NCBI GenBank assembly: GCA_008973525.1
Contig: WACJ01000517.1
Span: forward strand, 1,550,001-1,614,000
DNA length: 64,000 nt
Origin: Stenopsyche tienmushanensis
Taxonomy: Eukaryota; Arthropoda; Insecta; Trichoptera; Stenopsychidae
Direction of reading: 5' to 3'
Shown in pieces: positions 49,859 through 62,500 of this stretch. Numbering within the stretch: the stretch's first letter is position 1; every line of letters begins with the position of its first letter. A model generated the notes under the pieces. It did not search any database. It saw only the letters and a program-made list of their open reading frames with translations, and was not told the origin of the DNA. The position numbers and the translations under genes are program-made.

Positions 49859-50225
49859 GAATCCAATCCCGAGCCAAAATTTCGATCCTGGGATTTCGGG
49901 ATTGCATTAGACATATGATTAGGCAAGTGAATCACAATTATATTATGGAGGAATACTAAAATTTGAAACCCGTATCTATTATATTTCATATCGATATTCC
50001 CATTATTACAGTCGATGTGTAGTAAATACATCACCGGTAGGGAAAGGTTAATATAACAATTTGAAAAATATATATGTGTCGCCTAGGTGTCGCCTAAGCT
50101 CACCAATTAGTAGTTACGCCATTATTTTCAAGCGTCCAGATCTCAGCGGAAATTTATCGATTTAGTAGCCTTCATCGTGCTGGTGAGGTGTACGATTTCT
50201 GTTAGATTTCTGATTTCTGTTAGAT
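49859..50225 (-). mobile_element. hAT family A, truncated copy
   Basis: Terminus AGAGAATCCAATCCCGAGCC, then CGGGATTGCATTAGAC, then an internal jump to family A body (TATTATGGAGGAATAC...CACCGGTAGGGAAAGG...AGCCTTCATCGTGCTGGTGA). An internal deletion and loss of the far terminus are evident. Confidence 0.65.
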
Positions 50226-51725
50226 AATTCCAAGAAATCCAAACTCCTCATTTCCGAGAAAACCAGCGTTTGACTGTTCGGACGCGGATTAACTTAATCC
50301 GAACCAACATGAACACGAACCCGTCAGGAGGTTCGAAATATCGGTTACAGATAAAAATTTAATTCCAATTTTGCCTTATTATATGTATAAATATATAATA
50401 TAATCGAATACTTTACCAATTTCATATTAGCTACGATTAATGTCCATTGGGGGGTTAAAACTGTTATTTTTCGCAAGAATGACTTCTAAAATCACGGTTT
50501 ATTGGCGGATAAGGAATGCTGTCATGTCCCAACAATTATAATTATATCAGCAACCTTTTAGTGAAATATTTTTCCGTCGATAATTGACGCTATACACGAT
50601 TATAGCGAATCGATCCTCAGGAGGATTAATTAAATGTTAGCTGTTGCGATACATAAGCCGACATTATGACTCACTTTTTTTTATATAAGTTTCGTGCTTC
50701 CTACAAGAAATAATAAAATTAAATGCAAGCTTATATCACTGGTTGCATGCGGAAGCATCCAAACTAAAATCAGTCAGATATGCAAAGAAAATCAGAGTCA
50801 AAATTAGACAAAACAGACCTTGAAATAATTCCATTTGCTGGTATCAGATATTGTTGATTTCAAATTATTAAAGTTATGCACATATTTGCAATAGGCAAAA
50901 AAACGCAGAAAATCTAAAAACCGGTTTTCCTCATTTTGATCATATTGACTATATTTTTTTTAAATTTTATATTAAACGTCGATGATTTTTACGCTATTGG
51001 TTATTTTTAATGGCAGTACCATAGAATCACTTCTAATAAGAGTGTCATGTTTATTTTCTTGGACGTCATATTTATTTTTTTAGCACATGATTAGAGACCC
51101 CAATCGAACATTCACGGCACGATTGAGAAAGATATTTGGTAATAAATTCGTCTTCCTTGGTATTTGGTGGAAAAACGATCCTAGTCGAGACATAAAAATA
51201 TGTTGCATCTGCTTTTGCACATTGCTGATTATATAAAAGTTTATTGAAAACTGTTTAAAAATTTCGATCACACCAAATAAAATATGTGACATTTTAAACA
51301 TTCTTTACGATTCTCTACTATCGATAAAACCGACCTGAACCGACCGAACTGGAAGGGTTTTTACGACAGCAGGCTCAATAAAAAGAAATCACGATCAAGT
51401 ATAATAAAAAAGAAGAAACGTTCAATGCACTTTTATTTTTAAAATGTGTTTTTGAAATGTGAATAAAATTCTGATCTTATCGATTAAGTTTTCTTTAAGT
51501 AATATTAATTTCTAAAGGCATTAATATTATCATTTATAATGTCATTAAACCATGTTGTATTATTTCGATTTTATTTTAATAAAACTTTTGTTATTCCTTC
51601 AAGAATATTCTTCGACTGTATCCCATACATTATTTTTGGGTTGTTTTGTTTGGGTTGCTGGGGATGCTTCCAGGGATATAGGAATTATAGAAGACCCCGC
51701 TGAAAATACCAAAAAAAAAATCTAA
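50226..51725. other. AT-rich, no gene seen
   Basis: No supported feature. Confidence 0.4.
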
Positions 51726-51749
51726 AAGAGATGACCACAAGGTCTGTGT

Positions 51750-52520
51750 GCTCAACCGGTCCACCTTGCAGACCGCTGACACTTCGAATGAACACCTCGC
51801 GATCGGACGCTATGTCCGGACATGTCCACAGAACATGTCTGTGTCCGTGACCGGGTCGCCGCATGGATATTCCGAAATCGAGGGGAGACCAAATCTGAAG
51901 AGCTACACCCTAATGCGCCTTTGCACTGTGAGGATGGAATATCCAGTAGTTTGGAACGACCCAGCGGCAACGTAGATGATTTCTAACCGAGGGAAATATC
52001 GAAAAGAGGTGGTGATCGAAAGTAGATGTGATGACGGAAGCAGCGTGAGGTCATCGGCGTACGCAAACAACTCACACTCCGCCGGGAGATCCGGCTCGAA
52101 GATGTCATCTAGGAGGACATTCCATAGGACTGGTCCCAGGACAAAGCCCTGAGGGAAACCCATACTCAGCCTTCTGGCGATTATCTCGTCCACGACCTCA
52201 GCGACGATGTAGCGGTTCGCGAAGTACCACCCAATCAATCCACCACGTTGGACGGAATCCATTTCTTGTGTAGTTTCACGATGATCATCTTTAACCACGC
52301 GTTGGTGAACGCATCCGCGATGTCCAGAAAGATCGCCACAACGAACTTGTTCCCGTTCAACCATCTGGATGACGTCATAGATGGCGTCCAATATCGAGGG
52401 TCCAGGCTGGAAGTGAACACCAATACATTTCAAAGCACAATCAATCACCGATGGGTGACTTTTGCGAACGTGCCTACGCCTGTCGACTGTGTCCCCCTCC
52501 CGCGCTGCTAACTCCACCAC
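51750..52520 (-). mobile_element. R1-like non-LTR retrotransposon reverse transcriptase fragment
   Basis: Minus frames give FQPGPSILDAIYDVIQMVE, then in an overlapping frame VVAIFLDIADAFTNAWLKMI, then SMGFPQGFVLGPVLWNVLLD and CELFAYADDLTLL. These are the conserved RT blocks (D-x-A-F, S-x-G-x-x-Q-G, YADD) in R1-like order. At least two frameshifts break it, and a short downstream part continues toward 51750. It is strikingly GC-rich against the AT-rich background, which suggests a later arrival. Confidence 0.8.
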
Positions 52521-52935
52521 TCACGGCGCTTCCGCCCTCGACGCTTCCGCTTCTGGTGCCTTCATTCTTGGCGTCTTTTTTTCTGACGTCTCCGTCCCTC
52601 GCGCCTTCACCTCGCGTCGATGCCTCCCGCGCCGTTGTCTCCCACGCCACAGACCCCCATGCTGCCCCGCAGCCTTACCGCACCAACACCCCTGACCGTG
52701 CCGCCACACCGCCCGCCATATTGTCCTGCCGTCACACTGTATCGCCGTCCCTCCACCCTACCAAATCCGCCAACGTCTCGCTGACCACAGCACTCCGCCA
52801 CCATGCTGACTGCACTGCCCTGCAATCTAGCTACCCCACCAATCGCGCCAGAAACATTCAAACCACGCCAACCGCATCACTAATCCGCCAACCGCTCCAC
52901 AAACCCGCCAACTGCATGGCCCAACAGGCTGGTTG
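52521..52935. other. GC-rich low-complexity tract beside the R1-like fragment
   Basis: C-rich on the + strand with many CCGCC/CACCAC words. It is open in several frames on both strands (a 161-codon + frame at 52451-52936 rich in P, S, T, A). No domain is recognisable. It could be the upstream part of the same retrotransposon or unrelated GC-rich DNA. Confidence 0.4.
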
Positions 52936-53039
52936 ATCTCTAAGCTCCATGTCGCATGAAATTTAGAGATCAGTTCACCGTCTTCGAAAAGGAGTTTGTT
53001 CAAGAACAAATCTAACTTTTCAAATGCCCCTAGGGCAAA

Positions 53040-53835
53040 GACATAACAAGGATGATACTGTGCTATTGGCCACCAGTTTGAAAGACTTGCAGACTATGTT
53101 GGATGCCGTTAATTTGCATAGCTCCAAAATGGGTCTCAAGCTGAATTTCAACAAAAACTAAAGTGGATGGTATTTGGTAAGTTAACACACAATAACGAAT
53201 ATGACAACACATGTTGCTGATTACTATTTTGAAAACCAAAGATGAGAAGATGGAGAGGGTCATGCACTTCAAATATCTTAGAAGCTGTATGCAGAAATTA
53301 TGTGACAGCAATAGAAAAAATCGCTCTAGATTAGAAGCAATTCTTCAGATCAGATCTTTTTGAAAACGAAGAGTGTGTAGACCTCAATTTAGCATTTAGA
53401 CTCCGAATCTTACTACATGTTCAACATCCTTCTGTATGGGTCGAAATCATGGACTCAGACAGACGCCATGTGCAAAAAGCTGATGTAGTTCGTTATGTTG
53501 TCGCACAGAAGGATTCTTAAAATTCTATGGACTGTTCAGAGGTTCAAGCCGATATGCTGGCTTTGATGAATGAGGAAGTCTAGGTACTCAACACCATAAA
53601 ATGGCACCATGACCATGTCATAAGAAACTTGTAATATGACCTTTTGCGCTTGATAGTATAGGGAAATGGAGGAATACATGGAAGGGAATTCACACTAAAA
53701 ATAACTGGATATAAATTTTGTAGACAATTCTTATCTGAGTTGTATAGCAAGTGTATTACTTCAATCAACGCTATCATCAGGGCTATAGTCGCATGTGTCA
53801 AACGATTAGCTCACATTCATAAAATAAAATAAATC
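53040..53835 (+). mobile_element. RTE-like LINE, 3' coding relic
   Basis: Frames read LLATSLKDLQTMLDAVNLHS, GLKLNFNKN, RNKKNR..., AFRLRILLH, and near 53558-53600 DMLALMNEEV followed by VLNTIKWHH, then YDLLRLIV. These match the C-terminal reverse-transcriptase region of RTE-type elements (typically ...RMNKEVELLNTIKWR...). It is frameshifted and stop-containing. Confidence 0.7.
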
Positions 53836-55205
53836 CTTTTATTGCTTGAGAATATTACAAAATGTATGGCACTTTAAATTGATAGCGTTTAGTCAGGCGA
53901 TGCTTTTTTTTTAGAAAATAAGGATTAATAAATTTAATATTTTAAAAAATCATGTTGGTAGTACTGCAGACGATGGTGCGTCAATAGTAGTTTATATGAT
54001 GATGGAGCACTTAATTAAATTGACCCATTCAAGTCCTTTATTGAATTAACTACAATGGATAAATGTCATATGTCGGAATGAAGATGTCATCTATTAAAAT
54101 CAATTCGCTTCTCTAACGGTTGACAAATTTGCACCAAGAAGAAATAGAATAACGGACATTATTTAATATCGAGATCAATGATTTATTTTTTGTAAATAGT
54201 TATTCGATAATACGACGTTGAACGACAGAGGTCATTTTTTCTCAAAAAGCTCAAGTGCCCAGCTCTTCTTAAATATGATTGCTTACTCATTGTAAAAATG
54301 TCATGATGGTTAAAAAAAGCAAGGACATATCGAGGTGCATTTTTTTTCCAAAATAAAATTTATTCGGTCATGATTGTTTCGTGGTAATTTTAATAATACC
54401 ATACTGCGACTTAATAGAACATTCACTCGTTAAAAATATCAGTGAAAGGATCGCTGCTAGTCGTAGATATTGTAAAAAGATTTCCCACATTAAAAAATCA
54501 GGAAACAATATTTGAAAAGACTAATATTTGATCAAGATTTGATCATTCATATTTGATGCGATTTGAGAAGTATGCGCTATTTGCCTATGATTAAACATCT
54601 GCCGTCGCCCGTACCAATCTGCCACTTCACGTGTGCATATATCAGCTCTATATTATTTTGAGATGTATAAGCTTATTTGTATGCCTTATACATCATATCG
54701 AATATAATACACTGCTCAATAAGTTCATAGATGCATAGATCCAAACATCTTTCTTCAGACACAGTTTTAAGTAATATTGTTCAAAGCAATGAATTAAAAA
54801 TGGACATTCTACAACCGGTTTATCAATGGAACAAGATGTATATATTAAACTGTATATTTTCTTCCGGACCAGAATGTAAATGCATTCATTTGCGCTACTG
54901 TCATATTGTCCAGATGCAAAATGAAAGTTGAGTTGATTTGCATTTCATGTATTGATTTAATGATAATAAAAAAATGCATATTTTAAAAGTTATAAGACGT
55001 CATATAATGCAAATAAGTTTAAATGGGGTAATGTTATACAAAAATAATAATGCAGATACCCTTGCTCCAGCGTAACCCGTTAAAATAGCCCCAGGCAAAA
55101 CAGCCCCGATTGAATATTATAGATGATATTCGAAAAAATATTATTCAAAAAATGAATGCTAATAATATTCTACAAAAAAATGACCATGTTGATTTAAAAA
55201 AAATA
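53836..55205. other. AT-rich, no gene; one mariner-type MITE end
   Basis: 54709-54730 reads ACACTGCTCAATAAGTTCAT, matching the terminus of the MITE at 61477. No other feature recognised. Confidence 0.4.
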
Positions 55206-55724
55206 TACAGAATGTTTTGCATATGGACCGACAAGTTTATTTGGGGAGTTAAGAGGGTCATTTGCTACGTTTCATATATAGGCTCTATGTCTTAGGTGTC
55301 ATGTATTTTGAAAAAATATCCAAAATTTTGACCTTTAAATCGTCATAACATTTTTGTGGGTCATGTAAATTAATTATTTTGCACGTCACTAGACAAATAA
55401 ATCCACTGGTGTCAGGTCTGGAGACCGTGCGAGCCACGGAATAAGGCCGCCAAAAGAATCAATTTATACAACCGAGATGCCCACAAAAGAAATCCAAATT
55501 GATAGGATAATCGCTTCATTTGCAAAAATGAGAGAGGTAATGTGCTACTTCAGACAACTAATTTAAGGGTGAAATTTTGAGTATTTTTTCAAAATATTGA
55601 AAAAAAAAATATTTCGACAACCCTGACACTTAAGACATAGAGGCCTTATGCGTGAAACGTATCAAATGGCCCTCTTAACCCTCAAAAAAAAAATTGTCGA
55701 TCCGTGTGCAAAATAACCTGTATA
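55206..55724. mobile_element. Family C copy with both long inverted ends
   Basis: The left end (from ACAGAATGTTTTGCATATGG) and right end (reverse ACAGGTTATTTTGCACACGG) are inverted over more than 100 bp, with (TA)-rich flanks. In the middle, on the minus strand, a frame reads IPWLARSPDLTPVDLFV, a DDE_3-type motif. The sequence GACCTTTAAATCGTCATAAC at about 55333-55352 is the intact version of the TTAA site interrupted in the 35-36 kb copy. Confidence 0.75.
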
Positions 55725-58720
55725 CATTTTAAATTTATGACGTAAAAGGATCCTTAAAAAGAGCATCGGCTCATTAAATGGGTCCCCCAAGAGTTAACAC
55801 TCAGAGAAGCTTTGAAACCTCATATTAATTCTGTACTCTTATACTTCTGTTTTTATATTGATAGGCATCGATATAAAAAAAGAAGAAAAATATTACAAAC
55901 AGAACAAACAGACATACATATCATTATGGATTAAAATTACTTAAATCAATTGTTTTGGTTTATTTTTTGCCGTCTCTTTTGGCAATCTTCCGAATAATTC
56001 CTAGCATGTTACTTGGTAATGGATTTAAACTCGTTTTCCGTTATCATTATATGAAAAAATTCGATTAATCTAGCGAGTGTTTGAAATATCAACGGTATTA
56101 TTATTTTTTTAATCCAAGTATACTTATGCAATCAGATATTATTGATCGTGGTCGTGACTTTCTTGGGGCATTTTTGTTATTGTTCAATCATTGAGTCGAA
56201 TTATTTTTACACAATAACATTTCGACCTTGTGAACATTCGATGTCGTAATATAGAACTTTTTTATATTTTTATATGAGGATATTAACCTTTTTTGTGTTC
56301 GATTTTAGGATGAAAAGTTGATTTTATGCATTGTTTTTCTTCCATTTGTCAATGGAAATTATTAGCTGAAAGATTGCGCTATGTGTTGTATAATATATAA
56401 TAAAATTGGCTTGCTATTAGTGTAGTGGTTGCTTTATGCTACGTAGACACACACACTTCTCATTTCGACCAACTGCGTATTGGCGTTTCCGTTTTCGTGA
56501 CGTTCAAGTCAATTTGCCCTAACAGATGAAGTCATGTGCAATAAATAGAACTATTTTGGAGTGTAGATTATATTTATTGGTCAATAGCTTACTGAGACAA
56601 TTTGACATTCAACCGGGATTCTGGAAAATAAACTTAAATTCTGGATAATATTGAACGGTTGACAATTTGGCTCTCGTATAGCGTTGTAAATATTTAGCCA
56701 CTACACTATCATTATGGAATACACCAAAAATAATATTTGAGTGACCTTATATATATATATGTGTGTTATATTTTTCAATGAATGGAGTTCAAAACTACAA
56801 AATTTGCAATTGAACCACAAATAATTGATTGATGATATCCACCGAGTAATTGATTTGAAAATATTCATCATCCAATTGATATGTATAATATTTACTACTG
56901 GTATTAAAAAATGCAATACAACTTTTCAAAATATCGGCAGTCAAACTCCAATATTGATCGGCTGAATGCATAATTATTTTTTTGCAGTAATCAAATTATT
57001 CACAAAGCACCGATAAATCTTTGCATGTTAAAAACGGAGCAATTAAATTCTGTATTTTTTTGCATTTTGCAGGAAGCCTCTCAGAATTTTGTTATCATTC
57101 TGAACCAGCAGTTTTTCAGTGTTGTTGGCCATGATACTGTGCGATGATGAAATGAGTTGTCCTCAGAAATCTCATGCAGTTGCTTTCGAGAAAAAAATAT
57201 TTCCAAAAGAAGCGTTTCAATCGACATGCAACTCGATTTCTTTAGATTTGTGCGGCCTTGTCTCGAGGTAAAGTGGGACAAAATTTCGATGAATTAAAAT
57301 TCAATTTGATGGTTTCAATCTCCAATGGGTTCGCGTAGAATTTATTGTCCTCGGTTTTCCTTGAATGGTTCCGATTCAATGACGGGGCATTCCCACAGTG
57401 AATTTGCAAGAACTGGTAATTCGGCAAATGACGTCTCTTTCCACAGTCTACTGCTTAAATCAGAAGAACAGTCCTTCTCAGAATTTATTCACGTGTTATT
57501 TGGAGGCCATTCAGTCTGCATTGTTATTTTATGATTAATTTACTTTAAACTGTGATATAAGAAACCTCATAAACAATGGTCCAACTCGACTTGTCTTTGG
57601 TCTGAGTGCAATCCAAATAAGAAGCTTGAGACATCAATCAGCTTCAAATTTGTACTTCCTGACCACTTTTCATGAATCATTAGGATAGAATGTTAAAAAA
57701 GTAAAAATATCATATTTTATCTGCGTATTAGAACTACCTTTTATGTTATTCAACTAGCATACAAGTAAACACCAGATTGAATGCAGTACAATAAACAGCA
57801 AGGCTAACTTGTGCAATTTAATTTAATATAATACTCCCAAGGGATACACGTATTAAATGTTTTCATATAGCTCAGATCTTAGACTATTTAATAAAAAAAT
57901 ATCGCATAAAAACCAATCAACGCCAAGGATTTTAAATCTACGCCATGAATAGCGTAGCTTCATTTTTGTGAAAAATATTTGAAATCGCCTGAGTCAAAAG
58001 TAAATTAATTTCCATGAATGTTTTAAAGCAATTTCTCAGTTTATTATTTAGGCTCTTAACTCATTTAAGACAACGTTGAATTAGAAGGCAAATTTCGCAA
58101 AATAAAATATCAATAAGCATTCAAACGCAGAACTAGGTCATCTTCGATTCAATTCTATTCTCGCAGATGATCATGGTGAACGTGTCGAAAATCGCTTTCA
58201 TAATACAAAATCTATTGATGAATGCTTCTTAAAAATTAAGAGCTTTGCCAGTTTATGAATAAATGCATATCAGGTTCGCTTAAATATGTGCAATGATTCA
58301 TCATCGCCATGCAAATATTTATGCTTAATTAAAATAAAATATGCTTAAAACTTAACTATCTCAATGCTTTGACCGAAACGGAGACTACCTTAATGATATA
58401 ATTTTTAAAATGTAATTAAACTTTAAATTTCTCCCTGTAACATGAAATAAAGAATTAAACTAATATCTCCTATACTGTGGATATTATTAATTTTTAAAAT
58501 AAGGTAGTTTTTCTGCCGCACCTATAGTATTGATATATAGAACCAATTAATTAACACCCATTTTCCACTATTGTCGTGCTTTAATTTTTATTAAGACATA
58601 CAAGTACTGTTTAGTACGAAAGCCTATATGTAAAATAAATTTTATAAAAATAATAAAATACTATTTTCTCGTTTTCTCGAAGTCGATCTAGGTACAAAAA
58701 TAGAAACATCATTTTTCTCG
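55725..58720. other. AT-rich, no gene seen
   Basis: Short ORFs at 57081-57534 on both strands have no domain I recognise. Confidence 0.4.
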
Positions 58721-58723
58721 AAA

Positions 58724-58830
58724 CACAAGGATCTCAAAGTTCGCGGTTTTTTTTCACTTCAAACTTTTTTCCAAGGAGTCGTTGTTTCAAAATTTCTTCA
58801 AAAAAATCCTACGAACTTATTGAGTGATGT
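58724..58830. mobile_element. Degenerate mariner-type MITE (family T)
   Basis: The right end CTACGAACTTATTGAGTGAT and a weaker left end (ACACAAGGATCTCAAAGTTC) resemble the element at 61477-61570, and the T-rich interior is similar. It abuts a family C copy at a shared TA. Confidence 0.5.
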
Positions 58831-58831
58831 G

Positions 58832-59520
58832 TTATATACGGATTGTTTGGTACATGGACCGTCATTTTTGTTTTTTGGAAGGTTATTGGGGTCTTATGCT
58901 ACGTTTCACAAATAGATTTTTTTTTCAATATTTTGAAATTCATAAGTCATACTAGTACTAAATAACTGTTTTTGTATATAGCAATAAATTTATAATTTAA
59001 ATAAATAATTATTTCATGCAATTAGCTTAAATAAAATTACTTCTGAGCTTTCAAAGTCACATAAAATGTTCAAACGCATGAGAGATGTCAATTTCTAAAT
59101 TATTTAAACAAAAAACTATTTTGATCTTTTTTTAATCTGTGTGGTAGGATGATCGCGTATTTGCGAGCGAATTCCAGTGATTCAGAAAGAGCACTCTTAT
59201 ATGTTGAGTAAGAAGAGAGACAGAGACGGATAGAACATAGCGCAGCTCGGTAACTGTGCATGGAAGACAGAGACGGAGAGCTTCATCATAACAACACCGA
59301 TTCACGTTGGGCGATAACGATCTTGACAGATAAGTGGATTTGTAGGTATGATAAGTGGCGGACAAGCAAATATAGCATCTAAGACTATGAAGATTTTAAA
59401 TTAGCTTACTACTCAAAGGGTTAATTTAGTTTTAAAATGTTCTCTAGTTTATATCATTTCCAACGACATGCTACATGTCATATAAATCATTTTCATGTCA
59501 TATAATTTATCTGACACTAA
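58832..59520 (+). mobile_element. Family C copy carrying a piggyBac-like (family D) insertion
   Basis: Family C sequence (TATACGGATTGTTTGG..., GCAATTAGCTTAAATAAAAT, TTACTTCTGAGCTTTCAAAG) is interrupted after a TTAA at about 59129-59132. It resumes after CTCAAAGGGTTAA at about 59411-59423 with TTTAGTTTTAAAATGTTCTC. The insert (about 59133-59419) is related to the 557-901 element in inverse orientation (ATAAGTGGCGGACA). Only its right end keeps the CCCTTTGAG terminus. Confidence 0.6.
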
Positions 59521-62500
59521 GGACATGTATATATAAATATATTTTGATTTTTCTTAAGTTTTAAAAATGACCCTTTAATATTCCAGAACCAAATTTTATA
59601 GAATAGCCAAATTGTTTTTCAAAGCTTTCCGAAACTCCAACTTTAATTTCAAATGATTCGAATTTGGCAAGAATAACTTTATTTATGTTTCGAGAAAAAA
59701 AAACATTTTCGGTGATACATTGCGTGTCATCTTGCGTGCTTCTTCACGTGGCGTGCCTCATGCCACGTGAAAAAGACAATGGTCCTAAGAATTAGGACGG
59801 GAGACTCCTCAAGCAGAATGAAGAAAATCATGTAATAAGCTTAAATTCATTTGAACGAAACTTCATCTTCCTCGTGCGATTATGACCGGATGCTCTTTGA
59901 TTTCAAAGATATTTTGTTCTTGTAATAACGGATCGAAAATGATTTTTTTATATATAGCCATGAGTGCTTGAAATACAATTATAATTATCTGGCCTCTATG
60001 AATTAGAAAATAAATCGCAATCATATAAATCCCACCATTTTTTCATAATTAATGGACCAATAATAATTTTGTAAAGTAAGTGGGCTATACGAGGTCTGCA
60101 GAATCGAGTAAATCGTTTTATAGTTCACTGCTCTACTGCGACCTTGCGTCTGCAGCACTTGTGATCATCACAAGAGGTTCTGTACCATAAAATTATTTTT
60201 TACGAAGACCTAGTAACCTTTAATGTGGAGGAAAACGACGACGTTCGCTGATTGATCTACTGCGGAAGTTGGGTATAGTCGAAAACGAAAAAAAGAAATA
60301 CCAATTTTGCTCAGCATTCACATCTTGTTTTTGAAAAGCGCCGTTGAGCCTTCAATGGGAGTCGTTGTATGAAATTTATTAGTGACAGTGGAAAAAATCG
60401 ACCTTTTCGAGCCACTAGTCAAATGGGACTTACAATTGCGGTCGAAATAATTCTCGGAACAAATTAACAACATTCGTCATTTGAGGTCAATGAATTATAG
60501 TATAGCAATTATTTCGTTTTTTAGGATATGATGCAAGGTGGAAAAACACTGAATTTCTTCGAGGAAGTAAGCATTTGTCATGCATATATTATATATCAAC
60601 GCGTTTTTGAGTTATTAGCACTAAACGAAATAATAAACGAACAATGCTAAAGATTATCCAGGAAAACGATGATCCACTATTATTAGCAAAATCAACATAA
60701 AAGATTTCCAAAGGATGTATGATGGTTAATAAATATGAGTATGAAACCATATCATACCCATATTTATTAATCATCTAAATGTTTAATTCCTCAAAATCAA
60801 TAAATCAGGATAAAACTGATTCAAGACGATCGACGAACCCAAAATTGAGATAGAGGGTGAACAATCATAAAAAATATGGTACCAATGCACTTAATCTTTA
60901 AACACTATTTATTCCCCTTTAAAATATTTAACATTCAGGAATTTATTATTTCAAGCAGCATCAGACCTTGCGCCCATATATGCTCACCTCACTTTGACAG
61001 CTGTCAGATGTCAAAGTGAAGAGATCATAAAATGCTTCAAGACAAGAAACATAAGTTTATTCATTCGTTTCTATAACGCCATTTTTTAAACAACAATATA
61101 AGCAAAATTTTGAAGCTTAAATAGACTTTACATAACGAATAGATGAAAGACATGGAGATATTTTCGGCTAGTTTTAATAATTTATATATTATGTCGACAT
61201 TCAAGACATTGAGATGAACAAATCTGACATAAGCATACGTGGTATGGTTGATATTATGCCAACTTGTGATATCAAACAAGTCAATAATTTATGTTTTGTA
61301 AAATATATAATGAGGTCGTTCATAATGCATTTTTAACCAACAGCAACATATTCAATGATTTAAGATTTATTTAAATGCGCATTCAGACCTCTAGGTCGGT
61401 CGTACTGTAATATTTTACAACCACGTTGGCATGTAAACATTCGAATGCATGCACACGCTCATTATCCCACATAATACATCACTCAATAAGTTCGTGGGTT
61501 ATTTAGACTTTTTTCTTCTTCATTTGGGGTCGTTTATTAAAAAAATCTACGAACTTATTAAGTGGTATGTTACATGTGCGCGCGCACCCAAATCTCTATT
61601 GACAAAAAAATTACCAACAAATTAGTTTTGAGCAAGACCGATTGTATAAATTAATTCGAAAGAAAGCTCAATGTTCGAAAGACAGGCTATTCATTTTGTA
61701 TCCAAATACCAGACCAATTAATAAAGTATCCTTGCCTGTAATGCATTTATTCGCTCAATGGAGTGTAAGAATCAATGGAGTGTAAGACTGTAACTTTAAT
61801 TTAAATGAAACTGAATTACGGATGACCTATATATTTTTGTCATTTGGAGGTCCATTTGTGTCGTGTTGCAGCACAATCTTGAAGTCCGTAAAAAACGCTT
61901 TGTTCAAAGACCCCAGGGGCTTGCATGATATCCGTTGGAAGTTGCTGTCTTAATCGATTAGCCGTTTTGGAGTTTGAGAAGTGAGTTTCACTGATTATCA
62001 GAGGCAATTTCTTCCAATCAAGGACATCTTTTTGAATCATTCACCGAATCGAAAAAATCAAATCAGTCAATTAAAATCATTCGGACACCCGCCTTGATGA
62101 ATGTCCGCCAATTTTGTATTGCTTTTGAACCAGTTTTTTTTATCACTGTACGCACTTGATCACCTGTGATCGATGAAAAAATACCGACAAGCTTGCGGAA
62201 ACTCGTGGATCAAAATATTTCCTGAAGAATATAGCTCTAAAAGCTTCCTGTACCAGATGGCGATCATGCAAATCTGCTCGATTTCGTCATTATTCATCTT
62301 CGAGCTGTGAGGTTGACGACTTTCGATTCTTGCAACCTACCTCAATCAACGATTGCCGAAATCGGCGTATCTACGTCATTGTATTTTGGAAAAAATCATT
62401 CGGATACATTTGTTTAAATTGAACGTTAATAGTCTAATTTGCGCACTTAATTAGCATGAAGTATCTTGACTAATAAGATAATTAAGTTTCGACTGTTCTA

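Noticed and set aside
52451..52936. 161-codon plus-strand ORF rich in Pro/Ser/Thr
   Set aside because: Low-complexity GC-rich tract open in several frames on both strands; no domain, and partly antisense to the R1-like RT.
57081..57534. Cluster of short ORFs on both strands
   Set aside because: No domain, no splice-consistent exon structure found, typical chance ORF sizes.
61840..62040. Minus ORF (66 codons) as a possible transposase piece
   Set aside because: No motif I can tie to a known family; the surrounding frames are closed.
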